Positions 46,595-60,053 of a stretch of 64,000 nt of DNA are shown one piece after another. How positions within the stretch are numbered: position 1 is the first letter of the stretch; every line of letters starts with the position of its first letter. The position numbers and the translations under genes were made by a program. The DNA comes from Planoprotostelium fungivorum (taxonomy: Eukaryota > Evosea > Variosea > Cavosteliida > Cavosteliaceae): contig MDYQ01000040.1 of assembly GCA_003024175.1 (NCBI GenBank), positions 1 to 64,000 on the forward strand, in the 5' to 3' direction. The notes below the pieces were generated by a model. The model did no database searches and was not told the origin of the DNA. It saw only the letters and a program-made list of their open reading frames with translations.

Positions 46595-48578
46595 ATGCTC
46601 GATGTGGTAGTGAATGACGTTAAAAAGATAATGTTGGGATGGTCTGTATTGCACGGCCTTGTTCTCACAGTGATCACAAAGTTTGCTACGCTAGACATCT
46701 CGGCTGCCCGGCCGAAATCATCAAAACCGTCTGCGATGGCTAGCCTCTGGAGGAATTTTAACGAAGACCAGAGATCAGAAGGTGATGATTGACCTCGTGT
46801 ATCTCTGACCGTAGATAGCCATCTCTTTCATTCAACATCACCTGCAAGAATGGGGATACGACAGAAACGAATTCTACGAGATGGACATTGAAGAAGGTCA
46901 TAGCAGGTGCAGGGCTATTTGACGACGTCTTTACTGATCCGATCAGAGAGCTCCTCCTCGCTTTCGGTTGGCTTTTAGCTCACTCAAACTTCTTTCGAAG
47001 CTACAGGGACCGATATTTGGCCACCAGAGAAGACAAAGCTCGACAGATGGACATCGTGGGTGTCCCACTTCCTCCTTACCCACAGCACACGTGCTTTCTT
47101 CCTGAATTCAACGACGAAGAGGTGAATGGATCTGATGAGAGTTACAATGATGTGATGTCAGGATGGAGACGATGTCAGAATGAACGAGAGTCTCTCAGCG
47201 GTTGAGAACATGAATCCACCGGAGAAGAAGGTACAAAATCTTTGCGATTGAATCTGAAAAAGTCAGTTGAGAGCGATGCTGAATCAGCTGATCATGATCA
47301 CTGGAAGCGTCGATACCACTGTGAGGAGCATCGAGCAGTGGCAAGTCAATTACGAAAAGCTCATCTTTGAATTGTACAGTAAACAGGAGGGTGAGCCGTC
47401 AGATTATTCTCTCATCTGACACATCATCTGTAGCAGATGGACAGAGGGATATGTTCTCCCCCTACCAATTGTGGCTTTTATCTCATCCCGAGCTACTGGC
47501 CAAACATCAACTCGCTTTAGAACACCACAATACGACCCAGAGCGAGCTGCAGAGACTGGCAGGATACCAGACTTCATTCTTTCACTGGATGGTGAGAATG
47601 ATGGAGATGTCACAAAGAGTGTGACGCATCATCAGGAGAGCGTCGCGAACGAAATGAACATTCCTACCTTACCCATCGATTTAGACGAGAAAGTGATAGC
47701 AGATGATGAAGACGGTGGCGACAGTGACGACGGAGATGACGGAGTATCCGATTCACATGAACACAAAGAGTCCGAATTGTGAGATCCTTCTACTGCTTGA
47801 CCATTCATTTCCACAGGCGACAGCTCATCGAAGGCGTTCAACGAAACTTGATGCGAGAGCTCACCAAGAGAGAGAAATCCATCGCGACCGTAGATAACTT
47901 GTGGAACGGCATCAGCAAGAGGGCTACCTCTAACACTTGGGTAGACGTGCACAGGTTGAGAGCATTGCAGAAGGAGCACATCGAAGAGTCGTCCGAGACT
48001 TTTCGTGAGGTAATGATGACGTGGTGTGACGTATCGTGACGTCATCAGATCGACGAGCGAGTGAGGGGGATGTTTCCCAGCCGTGAGGAAGTTCTGTCCA
48101 GCCTGAGACCTGAACAGAGTGATCATCGCACATCATCACCGTCTCCTCATCCTCTGAAACAGACACGAAGAGGCATCGAAGGAAACCAAGACAGAAAGAA
48201 GAGACGGATCGATCCAAGATGACGACAGATCTGCCAATGAGACGTCTGAAATTGGAGGAATTGAAGACGAAGAAGGAGCTGCCCAGCTACGAGAGCATAC
48301 ATTCTATCTATAGCTCAGGGAAAACGGGACGGGCAAGAGAGAAGAGATCAGACAAGGTGATCTATTGCATCATGATCGTCATCCGATTGAGATGTATACA
48401 GCCGGAGGTCATCGAGACGACCGATGCACACAAAGAATCACACCGTCTGTCCATCATCTCCCACGATCTCGATCAACTCATCTCAACGAAAGAGAAAGAG
48501 ATGAAGCATCGCATGTCCACCTCCATCAACTCCCTCCCTTCCTACCGCATCTACCACCGCACGGCCGTGCAACAATAA
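46595..48578 (+). CDS. TEDC1-like protein (tubulin epsilon/delta complex)
   Basis: TEDC1 works with TEDC2 and delta/epsilon-tubulin in building triplet microtubules of centrioles. The tell-tale part is DPIRELLLAFGWLLAHSNFF (animal TEDC1: SRELLLALSWLLARG), preceded by AISFIQHHLQEWGYDRNEFY and an AMASLWRNF segment. The middle has IEQWQVNYEKLIFELYSKQ and an acidic Asp-rich tract near 47.7 kb. The C-terminal half is charged and probably coiled (RRQLIEGVQRNLMRELTKRE). Exons join through introns such as GTGATG to GTAGATAG near 46.8 kb, and a 45-nt one near 48.12 kb links the C-terminal tail in frame. The start at 46595 is the first in-frame ATG; a different first exon is possible. Stop TAA is inside AATAAA, 46 bp from the AKT gene's stop. 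Confidence 0.5.
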
Positions 48579-48624
48579 AACCCTCCGCATTTCTTTTATT
48601 CTCAATGGGCCGAATATAATTACA

Positions 48625-50234
<1,610 letters not shown>

Positions 50235-50732
50235 CTTTGCTACCTCTTCTCATCTGAGAACACCTCTAACGTTCTGAACCTCACCTCAACAACCGACACA
50301 GATAAGAGGGCTGTGGCTTTTGTAGCCGTGAAGATGATGTGCCCTCGGAAGGAAAAATAGGTCGGGCTCTGTTGTCTACATTGTTTACATCAGTACTATA
50401 CTGTGGTAGTCGACAACCTTATCACGGCTAAGGTTTCATCTTTGAGCTTACTCTCGGTTTAGAATGTGCTGGGCCTGAAGAAGGTCGAAGGTGACGGTGA
50501 TGAGAGAGGGCACGATGCGGACCCGATTGCACCACGGACCTTCGCAGTTCTTCAGCAGACATGTCTGATGACGTTTGACAACAACAAAATAAACAAGAGG
50601 AGGCAGGCAAATGAGAGAACCTTCACATCACCATCACCCTGCCATTCCAATCGTCCTCCAATCGTCTATCTCGATGAACTACAACCATCACATCATCGAA
50701 ACGAGAGGAGACGAGAGATTGCATATTCTGTA
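50235..50732. other. intergenic region, no gene seen
   Basis: Contains the AKT gene's upstream region and the 3' flank of the aminopeptidase gene. Short frames only; a 131-codon plus frame crossing into the aminopeptidase is antisense noise. Confidence 0.5.
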
Positions 50733-53700
50733 TTACTTCTCCGGATGGCTCTCCGCCCATTGGTCGAGCCACTTTTCAAGAGACTCGACGTTCTTCTCCC
50801 TCCACTTCCGGTTGATGTCGATCTGCTCGAGCGCCTGGATGATGCTGCGGGAGCCCTTTGAGAAGCCAGAGTTGTTGAGGAAATCAGAGATCCTCTTCTT
50901 GTCTTCGGAGGTGGAGAAGAGAGAGGTGACTCTCTTGATGATGCCATCCATGACAAACGGGGCGTCGCCAAATTTGGCCTTTAAGAGATCAAAGTTTCTC
51001 TCAATGAACTCCCAGGTCTTCGTGCGACCGTCGCGGGAAGATCGAGCGATGTTGACGAGAGTCGATTGCATGTCTTTGGGCTTGATGATGTCCTATCATC
51101 TTCATCAGCTCCTCAACTTGATGTTGATGTCGTTGATGGTGATGTCGATGATGTGATTCTCACTGGGTTGAGTGCATCTTGCAGTGTGGATTGGATCTGT
51201 CCCACATGTTCATGCCTTCCAAACTTACACAGTGCAGCCAAGAGAACGTTCTTCTCTGTGGCAGATGTCTCCTTCAGGTAGGCATCCTTCATCCATTTGT
51301 AGTCCATCTCGTTGCTCTTGCTGGCGGCAGCAGCGTAGATGGCAGGGTTGAGTGCAGAAGAGGTATTGGTGGGTCTACCCTGTTTCTTGGCTTCGAAGAG
51401 TCTGTAGCCCTCGTTGATGGTTCTCTCGTCGCCGGCAGAGATGGCGGAAGTGAGAGCGACGGGTCTGGTGAGGTCATTAGAGGATGATCGTATGATGATG
51501 ATGATGATGACACATGTGATGATGAGTGTGTTTGTGTGATGATCGTGATCAGACATATGATGATGAGACACGTGATGATGTTGATCGTGTGATGATGCTG
51601 ATGAGAATGGATGGGATACCTGAGAAGGCGTGTAGAGTGTGATTCATCACTATCTTCCGACTCTGTGAAAGTGAGATGGTCCACGGTATCTCTCAACGTA
51701 GCGCTGATGAACCGCTGGAACGTCTCGTAAAACCTGCGAACCTTCAGAGGAGAGAGAGGACGTACTTCACCTCTGCTCGTCTACAAAAGGTCTCAATCCT
51801 CCGAGGGATCCCAGCGTGGTCCACCATGGAACGTAATCTCTCTCGCCCTTCATGTTTTTGACCAGTGAGAGGGGCTGGGGGAACGTCAATCGACGATTGT
51901 AGATGAGATGATGAATGATGAATATGATGATGTAGCTCGTTTGCATGGGAATCGATGTAGTGTGATGTGATGAAATAAATAAGATGAAACTTTCATGATC
52001 GGTTGGTGATCGTGTGATCGTGATCGTGCGATCATGATCATGATGCAAGACTCACATATTCAATGGGAACAGACTGAGCCAAATTGAGGGCAAAAGAGTC
52101 GGAGAGAAGAGAAGAACGAGTCTCGTCAGAGAAGACCAAGTGGTCTTCCTCCCATTGTGCGATGATACGATCGAGTAAGGCTTGATCGTAAGAGACACGG
52201 TAGTAACCGGAACCGTTCACGTTTAGAACGGCCCAAGATCCATCATCGATGATCTGTAGACATCAGTCATGCTGATGTGATCGACATGGTGACGTGATTG
52301 AGATGATGTGATCGACATGATGTGATCGACATGATGTGATCGACATGATGATGTGATTGAGCTGATGATGATCTTGATGATCACTCACCTCCGTGTGCTC
52401 TTCGTCGTACGCTTGAGAGACGAAATCGTCTCTCTTCTGAATGGTCAGGGGAACGTTCCACAACTGAGTCTCGTTGGTGGGAGAAGAAGTGTAGAGGAAT
52501 CGTCTCTGACTCAAATGGATCTTTCCATCGTCTCCGAGAGATGCATTCACGACAGGATATCCGACCTGTGATCATCAACATCATCACCATGATCGCGATC
52601 ATCATCTCGATCATCATCGTGACGATCGCGATCGCGATCACGACAGACATACCTGCTCCGTCCACGACTTCATGAAGCCGGTCACGTCTGTCTGTCCCGT
52701 CTCTTCTACGATATCTGCCCACAGCTGCGTCGACTCGGCATTCCTTCTTCCTTCAGCTCCCACCCACACCATCTCTCACCCGTATTCTCTCTTGGTCAGA
52801 TAATGATGGATTCCCTTGACGAAACTGCCCTGGGACTGTTTCTCCATCTTGTCACGGAGCATTCTGAGAACGGAAGCGCCCTTGCTGTAAGAGATGGAGT
52901 CGAACTGCTGGGTGATGACGTCGGCTGAGAGGATGGGAACAACGAGGGGGTGGGAAGAGTGGAGGGAATCGAGATCCATGGCAACGGATCTGTCCATGGG
53001 AATGAATTGACTCCAGATGTTCCACGAGGGGTAGACCTGTCATTGTCAGCATCATGATCATGAGGATGAGAAAGATCATGATGATGAGAAAGATCATGAT
53101 GATGAGAAAGATCATGATGATGAGAAAGATCATGATGATGAGAAGAACACGATGGTGAGAAGACGATGATGATGATGGGAGGTGATGTGATCATGATCGC
53201 GATGATGAGAAGATCACCAGATCAACTCCTTGGTATTCAACGAAGCTAGCGAAACCCTCGTTCAACCAAACGTTATCCCACCATCCCATGGTCACCAGAT
53301 TTCCGAACCATTGATGGGCCAGCTGTTATGCATCAATACGTACGATGTCACCGACGATATCTTACTTCGTGTGATATGATCATGGCGATGGATTGCTTCG
53401 AAGCCAGAGAAGAAGTGTTTGGATTCCACAGGAGGGCCTCGATACGGTAGGTGATGAGTCCCTGCACGAATTCAGCCCACTACAACCCGCCAATCACGAG
53501 TTTTCACCCAGTTTTCCATCGCACCCGAAGTGAAGTCGGGCAGGGCGATCATGTCCAATTTGGGCATGACGTAAGGAATATCGAAATAATCTCCGAACGC
53601 ATCTACAATCTGCCAAACGTGAGCCACCTCTACACCAAGATCCCACCTTCGATCCAGTCTCTGCTGCAAACCTTCCCTGCTCTACAACGAGAGGTGGTGC

Positions 53701-55096
53701 AAAGACTCGAACGGGGACGCTGCCTCCGTTGTAAGTCACGTGACCGAATCTACTGACGACATAGCATACGAGGTAAGTCGACATGAGCGGACTCGTCGCA
53801 AAATGGTGGACCTAATCGTATCAATCTACAGAGTTGTAGACGGTCGAATACCTGGTAGCCGTCGGCGGAGCCATTGGTGGAGTAGTGACGGGGGGTGATA
53901 GAAACTTCGTTCATGTTGGAGATGGCAAACCAACCTTCAGAGGCATCGGCGGAGACACTCATTGTGAATGTTGCTTTGAAGCTGGGTTCATCAAAGCAGA
54001 CGAAGGCAGAGCTAAACCAGATTAAAATAGATCAAAATAGATGAAACAAATTATAATAGATTAAAGTAGATCAAACAGATGGAAATAGATCAAACCAGAT
54101 AGAAATAAATTAAAATAGATTAAAATGAGATAAGATCATTACCGAGCGTCGGCGGGCTCAAAGTCCGTCACAGCCAACCACTTCTTCTCTTCGTTCTCTG
54201 TGTCTCATGAGAACAAAGTATAGACATAGACGTACCCATGTAGCTGCTGCGATAGAAGCCTCTCGCGATATCTCCGATCTGTCCAGAACAAACGAAGGTG
54301 ATGTTGAATAGGGTCTGGTCCACCAGCAGGTTGGTCAAGTTCTTTCCAAAATGGAAGATGACAAATTCATCTGGAGTGTAATACGAGACACTGTTAAGAG
54401 GTGAGATAAACAGAGAAGTGAGAGGGAAGATGGACGATGACAGGATGATGGAGAAGATGAGATGAGATGTACCTGGAAGGTGCGATGGTCGTTCCATTTT
54501 GAGTGTGTAAGAGGACGTCAGACACCTGAGGGAGTGAGATGGAGGCTGATGAGGAGAGTGTCTCACCTGCAATTCTCTTGCATGCAGGATGATATCGCGG
54601 GTGGAGGAGTTTGTGATTTCGATCATGATGTTCTCTCGAACGGTGAAGGTGAAAGCGTTCATGTCTGGATCAACTTGCATGATGTAATGGAGGGGACGTA
54701 CTAAGGGGGATAGCCTACGATCGAAATCATTCTGCGATTCGATTCGAAAGTCATTTGGAGACTAACCTGAAGCTAGCTGGTTTAGACTCGTTATCGACAG
54801 GTTCTGGCGTGGGTGGTGGTGTGTATTCTGAAGAGAATGCTCAGATGCTGACAACAGATCGTGATTTAGCTGCTCACCTTGGCTGTACTTCACACCCAGC
54901 GTGAAGACGATAATGTTTAAAGCGATGATGATGCCTGCAAAGGACAAGAGTCCTCTCTTCAATCCCTTCGAATCCTAAACATATGAGTACGATGATTACT
55001 TAAAGGGGTGACACACAGAGCTAATTCCAAGAGAAGAAGGTCCTCTCCTTCCACCTCCTACGAGCTCAACATCCTCTTCCTCGGTTTCTTGCATCA
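50733..55096 (-). CDS. membrane-anchored M1 aminopeptidase (aminopeptidase N/ERAP-like)
   Basis: Zinc metallopeptidase that trims N-terminal residues. The start at 55096 gives a short acidic cytosolic tail ([16 protein letters not shown]), then a signal-anchor helix ([20 protein letters not shown]): a type II membrane protein. Family landmarks follow: FTSGAMENW (substrate-binding GAMEN, near 53.5 kb), ISHE plus [15 protein letters not shown] (HExxH zinc site, split by a 43-nt intron near 53.34 kb), [13 protein letters not shown] (third zinc ligand Glu) and [13 protein letters not shown]. The C-terminal ERAP1_C-type helical domain starts with [12 protein letters not shown] and ends [14 protein letters not shown]. 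Introns are numerous and low in complexity, including an 18-bp minisatellite (53056-53145) and an AT-rich tract (54013-54130). Confidence 0.9.
53056..53145. repeat. 18-bp intronic minisatellite, five copies
   Basis: Unit GATCATGATGATGAGAAA repeated five times head to tail with one or two changes (first copy has GATCATGAGGATGAGAAA), inside an intron of the M1 aminopeptidase gene. Confidence 0.85.
54013..54130. repeat. degenerate AT-rich tandem repeat in an intron
   Basis: A roughly 10-bp motif of the form AGATYAAAAT recurs about eleven times with changes, in an intron of the M1 aminopeptidase gene. It stands out from the GATGAT-rich introns around it. Confidence 0.75.
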
Positions 55097-55362
55097 TCTT
55101 CTATAATGTACGCTGACAATGGGTGAAGGTGTCCAACGTATCAAGAGGAGATGATGTTTGCGTCGTCTCGTGCGAGCTGCGAGTTGTGTTGCCCCTGACC
55201 CTGAGATATTTTACTCTCTACAACAGAAGCCGATCACCTCCCGATAACACGATCATGTCACCGCTCTTCATCTATGACATCCCAAACGCTCTGGAACACC
55301 CTCTTTCGTGATCGATTCTCTCTTTCTAATGATAGGACACTCTGAATTCAGACCCCAGAACT

Positions 55363-58104
55363 TTATGAGCAGAACAGTTGGGTCAGAGCTTCTAATGAAT
55401 AGTCCGACAACACTCGGTTCAATTCTTCCATCCGTGACTTCGTGTCCCTTCCTCTCAACTTCTGCTTGGCGATGAACATGTCGTGAAGCATCTTGGTCAA
55501 CTTGGCCATCTCATGAGGCATGGCCTTGTGTTCGCTCAAGATTTCATCTGCTTTACGAAGCAAAGAGGCGTTATCAGGTGATAGATAGCTCATGTCCTCT
55601 CCCTGCGTCGACAGCTCCTGCATCACCTTCAACATCGATGAGACCCGTTGCCTCTCACTTGTAAACTGACGACAAATTTGACTCGCTTCTCGAGCTGACA
55701 CTGACGTTCGATTCTCGGATGCATCATCTTCAGACAATCCGCGACGGCTGCATCCGATACAGTGGCAACTGCATTTAAGAGGGTCCCCCTGACGCTGGCC
55801 TCTTTCGTCATGATATCCTTGATGATGGACAGTGCTGATGTAGAATCACTGCGCAGAATCGCCTCACCCTTTCTAAAGTATCGCGTTAAAGAGGATGAAG
55901 AACCTGCGACTCACTGGTATTTACAGAGCAATAAGGTTTTCGTCTGGCTGTCTCTGAAATAAAGATCCATGATGTCTTTCGGTAATCTAAGACGATGAGA
56001 TCCACGTGACTCGTGATGACCTCACATTTCGGGGACATTAAATAAGCACAGAGATAACCATGCATTCATCTCAGATAAGCTGAAAGCTCCCGTCAACGAC
56101 AACTCATGAAACTGTCTGTTCTCTACTTCTTTCTCTGATATGCGAACGTGCAGCGGTAGAGGCTTGATGTCAATCTTCACCACCTACCCTTCATCAATGA
56201 ATGGATACGTATCATAGACATCACCTGACAGGACCGTGGAGAAGTCAGGGGAATGACGTAAGCCTGCAGGGTCCCACCCTTTCCCTCCTGTGTGTCGACT
56301 TTGAACTGAGCGCGGTTGACTTGTTCTAAAATTCTGCCTGAACCGAGGTAGAAGTTTTCGTCTTCGATGTTTTCTTCAGTCTGTGGAGATGTGGACGTAA
56401 TCGATGCACTCTTGTCAAAGTCTGAGACGGTGAGGCCTGGCACGTTCGATTGAAACAGGACACTATCCAGTGGCATGGGTAACTGCTGGCGGTTAACGCG
56501 GGAGATTTGAATTTTGAATATCTGACCTCGACGGAGAATAACCAGACACCTCCTTCGGCGTCGAACCAAAATTTGTGATTGACTTTGTACTGAGGCACCA
56601 CAGCGACCATCTCCTTCGATAATTTACCATATTTCACCTTAGCTTTCTCCACCTACCATCTTTTCAATTCTATTTCCACATCACTCATCTCTCTTCACCT
56701 TGTCCGCCAACTTTTCCAATTCAGATCGTAAGCCTTTTATCCTCTTGTCATTCTGCTCTTTCACGAGAGGATTCGACACAAACGTGTTTGGCTTCGATCC
56801 AATCAACTCCACGGGTCTGCCTCCACTGAAGACGACGATTTTCCCTACCATCGTTCACATCCTCTCCTCAGTTGTCAATGCGAGAGAGACTCACCCGAAT
56901 GTGTCACGAGGACGATCTCTTGACCCTCACCCTCCAGAGCCATTCCAACGTCCATGGCTTGAATGGATTCTCCGACGTTCACGCGAGAGATACGTCTAGG
57001 TGGTTCTAAAGGAGTGTCTCCCGCCGCATATACGTCTAACAATCTGATGTCTTCAGTCGTGATGAAGGTGAAGGTGATGACGATCGTCGCACCCATCATC
57101 TCTTCCGATCACGATGTGATCGGGGCCGGTGGGGTTGTTCCAGAGAGATATGCAATTGACGGCGGAGAGAGTTTCAGATGGAGGTAAAGTCCAACCCTTC
57201 TTCGCCTGAGATGAATCGACTGTGACGGAGCCGAGGCCACCTGATGCAGTACCGTAGAGATAAGTCCTGACGAGGTTTACAAGTGAGATGAGGTGATGAG
57301 CGCACCTGTCCTTTGAGTTCTCCTTTGTGGAGTATCGCTTTAGAGCGGTCACAGGTGCTCCTGTTTCGACTTCGAAGAGGAGGGTTGATTTCTGTAGAGG
57401 ATGAGACGATGTGAAGACGGTGAGCATCACACACCCGGACTACTCGGACGTGACCGTCGTGACAACCAACGATGGCTTCTGGATCTGCATTGTCGGTGAT
57501 GTGATCGGCGAGGATATCATGTACCTTGTCTGACACGATCAGACTCTTGACATCCTAAACAATCTGGCCTTCACCTCCGTTCAAATAGTTATACTTTTCT
57601 TTCTTGTCTGCGTACATCATGATCGAATGAGTTCCTGCAACCCAAATTCCTCCTTCCACTGATAAACAGCCTATCGGCTCTGCAATCAGTACATCGATCT
57701 TGAACGTCTCTCTTCCCTTCTCGCGTGAGATGATTACGGAAGTGATGTCTTACCTTTCGATTGATCTCGTGAATCGTATTACCGGTGGACACATATATGT
57801 CCTCTTTCAAAACGTTACGCTGTGGCGCTCCCAGTCCAATCCTCAATATGGGCTTGTTATCTGCCACCTGCATCTTCCATATAACCTGATGATGTGTCGG
57901 TCGAAGCAATGTAACCTCTCATCTCACAGCAGTATCGACTCTCTTCAAGTGTAGACATTGCAAAGTTCCTCCATCGTCTCCCACCACGACGTGCTGCGTA
58001 GCTTTCGTTCCCGGTGGAGGTGGAAGTAAACAGAGAGAACGACCAGATACGGGACCGATCAAGTGAATATCACTTCTAACAAACTCGATTTCGTCTCCAC
58101 TCAT
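55363..58104 (-). CDS. BBS7: Bardet-Biedl syndrome protein 7 homologue (BBSome subunit)
   Basis: BBS7 is a beta-propeller/appendage subunit of the BBSome, which sorts membrane proteins in cilia. Landmarks N to C: TKATQHVVVGDDGGTLQCLH (animal: TQKVVIGDHDGVVMCF), IWKMQVADNKPILRIGLG, DIYVSTGNTIHEINRKG, GGIWVAGTHSIMMYADKK, EAIVGCHDGHVRVV, HIVIGRDDG, EIVLVTHSGE, a short coiled coil (KRIKGLRSELEKLADKVK), then the appendage with GTLQAYVIPLTSPRSCQV (animal GTLQAYVTPRIQPKTCQV), HELSLTGAFSLSEMNAWL, and a helical C-terminus ending YSLEALTQLFCS. The ATG at 58104 starts MSGDEIEF. Short introns throughout. Same strand as the aminopeptidase 267 bp downstream. Strong evidence for a ciliated life stage. Confidence 0.85.
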
Positions 58105-58249
58105 GCTGCCGATGTCGCATCACCAGCTTGAATTGAACCGCCAACGGAAAAGCGTTGTAGACGGATAAATCCACAAATAAAACGATGAATAAAGAACGCT
58201 CATCCATCGACATCGCGATGATGCAAAAGACAAAGATCAAAATGGCTCT

Positions 58250-59911
58250 TTATTTCTCTCCCTCCTCTTCTTCCAGTTGTGGAACGTCTCTCTCTTGATA
58301 AATGTCCCTCACTTCAGAGGATGCCGCCTTCGCGATGACCTCTCTGTTCCTCTTCTGTGTGACCTCCCACTCCAAGTCCAACAAGTCAAACTTGTAAGTC
58401 ACCCACACGTTCAGATGAAGAGAGTCCCCGGCCTCGCATTCGAAGGGCTTCAAGAGAGGGAGATAGACTTGAGGGTAGGGGATGTCACTGTCTGAGGTCG
58501 GTGGAGATATAGAGGATGGACTCACGTTCCCTCTTTCGGGTTGGTAGACAGTTTGACGCCTTCTGCGAGGTCTGCTTCCCACCAGGTACAGAAGCCGTAG
58601 ATGGAGCTCTGTCTACAATCAGCCTCTCTTGATTTATCACTCTTTTTTTCATTCGATGATGTATCCTCTATCTTTCTTCTCTGTCTATCGCGATATTTCT
58701 CCTCTTTCAACATTTTTTCGTCTCAATTTCATCTTTCGTCCCAAATTGATCTCATTTGAACTCTCACCTTCTCGTTCGTCTCCCACACGAGTTCCAGGAA
58801 TTTTCTCTCCGTTTCATAGAACAAGCCCTCCAGCGGAATATTCTCGAAATCGATCTGAAATTTCGTCGATTTCTCGTCGAAATAAAATTTCTCACCTTGT
58901 TGAAGATTTGGCCTTCTGGGTCGGCCAGATGCTCTGGCTTGACGTGCAACACATTGTACGTACCCAGCCCAGAGTTGCCAAAGTAAGAGTAGTCCAGGTT
59001 GAATGCCTCTTTCGCCTCGGACCATTCACCTGAACTCGTTCAGCTTCTTCGTCATGATGTTGATGATGATGGCGATCGCGATGATGTCATGCCCATCATC
59101 TATGATCACCGTCTGATCGATGATCGAGATGATGACGTCGATCAGGGATCGCGATCAGAGATGAGCCTCACCAGTGATCTCTCGATTGTAATTCGGAGAG
59201 TTGACTGGGGAGGCCATCTGTGTGACTCGAGCTGGAATCAATATCTTCTGTCCCTTCTCATCCAACAACTGTCTTCCATCAGATCGTGATCGCAACCTTG
59301 ACGATCGATGATCGCATCACGATCACCAGTGACCAGCTTCATCATCATCTTACCTTCTGACGTGCGTGACGCATGATCTGTGGCAATCCAAATTCGAAAC
59401 AGAAGGGTGCAAACGTGTCGGACACTACGATGTCTCCCTTCACGGCCGCTTTGGTGACCTCTAATTGCATGTCAGAAGACGACGAACAGAAGGTGATGAA
59501 GACTCACTCATACTGGCTTTGTCTCTGAACACGAGGTTCTCGATGTTGTTTTCTGCGGCGAATTTTTTACTCATCTGATCGAGAGAATCACAATGTGATC
59601 GCGATGGCAGCGATGTCAACACACCTCCAAGAAAAATTGGTTCTGTTCGTAGAGAACGCACTTTTCTGCTTTCAAATCTCTCGCGGCCACGAGAGAGAGG
59701 ATGCCTGAGCCAGAGCCGACATTGATTACTTTACTCTTGTTTGGAACGATGGTCTGATGGATATCGTCAGTCCAATTGATCGAATGATGGAGGGTGATGT
59801 GAATCGATTCACCTTCCTCAGAGCCTCAACAAATGCCTTTCTGGTGGATGTTTTAGACATGGGTCCAGAAAGTTGGAGTGAACCGTAGACACGACTCCAA
59901 CCGGATGACAT
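58250..59911 (-). CDS. protein arginine methyltransferase, PRMT7/9-like
   Basis: PRMTs transfer methyl groups from SAM to arginine. The N-terminus has MSKTSTRKAFVEALRKV, then the SAM motif KVINVGSGSGILSLVAARD with the post-I acidic residue in CVLYEQNQ, SKKFAAENNIENLVFRDK, and the equivalent of the double-E loop in VVSDTFAPFCFEFGLPQIM, where only the second Glu is clearly kept. The following ILIPARVTQMASPV matches the PRMT7/9 barrel start (VPxxATVYAQ). The barrel ends YGFCTWWEADLAEGVKLST plus YPQVYLPLLKPFECEAGDSL. One catalytic module rather than the two of PRMT7. Stop TAA lies inside AATAAA. It is divergent from the PH-CRIB gene with 142 bp between starts, so both share a small promoter region. 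Confidence 0.65.
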
Positions 59912-60053
59912 GATTTGAATCTGTGATGGGATCGAATCTGTGATGTGTGTGATTTGATGTGATCATCTGTCGTTGTAGACGACTGAAGGACACAAACCAA
60001 TTTTCGCGGCTTGCTGTCACACAGTCGTCTGTCGGTTGGGATCATCAGAGACC

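Noticed and set aside
52260-53200. CRISPR-like array suspected from short regular repeats
   Set aside because: Repeats are 18-bp or GATGAT-type intronic minisatellites without spacers, in a eukaryotic gene.
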